NCBI GenBank assembly: GCA_001805085.1
Contig: MHEA01000108.1
Span: forward strand, 1-5,557
DNA from: Nitrospirae bacterium GWC2_57_9
GTDB taxonomy: Bacteria > Nitrospirota > UBA9217
DNA length: 5,557 nt
Direction: 5' to 3'
Part shown: positions 5,427 to 5,557 of the stretch, piece after piece
How positions within the stretch are numbered: position 1 is the first letter of the stretch
Layout: each line of letters starts with the position of its first letter
Program-made: the position numbers and the translations under genes
Notes under the pieces: generated by a model
What the model saw: the letters and a program-made list of their open reading frames with translations, nothing else
Databases searched by the model: none
Told to the model about the DNA's origin: nothing

Positions 5427-5557
5427 ATGGAAGAGCGCATCGGATCCGTGATAAAATTTTTCGACAAGTCTTCAGTTGCCGCTGTCAAACTGGATTTCGG
5501 CGATCTTTCGGTCGGCGACACCATACGCCTCAAGGGCAACGGCACCGACTTCACTCA
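5427..5557 (+). CDS. Small EF-Tu-like translation-factor-related protein, 5' part only
   Basis: Forty-three codons are visible and the frame is open at the window edge. The residues IGSVIKFFDKSSVAAVKL (5-22), then the D-L-S-V-G-D-T-I-R-L-K-G pattern (26-37) and the following TDFT (40-43), resemble the beta-barrel fold of EF-Tu domain 2. They recall a family of short proteins annotated as translation elongation factor-like in Nitrospirota and Desulfobacterota. These have no GTPase domain and no established function. The ATG at 5427 is the only start in frame near the conserved region. The upstream 20 nt are AT-rich without a ribosome binding site, while a promoter fits a start site on the ATG itself. 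The family assignment is from memory of the pattern and moderately sure; codon structure is clean. Confidence 0.65.
   Translation, partial: MEERIGSVIKFFDKSSVAAVKLDFGDLSVGDTIRLKGNGTDFT

Overview
The window is a conserved housekeeping region of a bacterial chromosome. Every recognised gene except the last partial one is on the minus strand. Read in the direction of transcription (right to left), it holds a cluster of seven tRNA genes, then the proteostasis set tig-clpP-clpX, then the start of engB, which runs off the left edge. At the right end a small translation-factor-like gene starts on the plus strand and is cut by the window edge. The moderately GC-rich sequence, CCA-encoding tRNAs, near-consensus sigma-70 promoters, Shine-Dalgarno sites and tig-clpP-clpX order point to a Gram-negative-type bacterium. 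The EF-Tu-like mini-protein suggests a Nitrospirota or Desulfobacterota relative; that placement is an inference with low confidence.

Right part (about 4900-5557): a near-consensus minus-strand promoter (5209-5237) drives tRNA-Pro(UGG) and tRNA-Arg(UCU), which end at a probable intrinsic terminator (4931-4963). On the plus strand, a long bulged hairpin with a T6 tail (5314-5390) is followed by a promoter placed so that the mRNA of the 5427 gene would begin at or next to its ATG.

Middle (3984-4925): a second near-consensus promoter (4897-4925) drives tRNA-His(GUG). After a hairpin with a short U run come two sister genes, tRNA-Arg(UCG) and tRNA-Arg(CCG), 69/77 bases identical. A 277-base spacer then holds a decayed tRNA 3' end, three GC-rich hairpins in a row, and a promoter with a perfect TATAAT for tRNA-Lys(CUU) and tRNA-Leu(UAG).

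Left part (1-3889): trigger factor, ClpP and ClpX form an operon. Trigger factor folds nascent chains at the ribosome exit; ClpX unfolds tagged proteins and feeds them to the ClpP chamber. clpP and clpX are separated by 4 bp. A textbook intrinsic terminator with a 13-bp stem and GNRA loop closes clpX before engB, a ribosome-assembly GTPase. No protein-coding novelty was found; the points worth a second look are in the tRNA spacers and the plus-strand hairpin.
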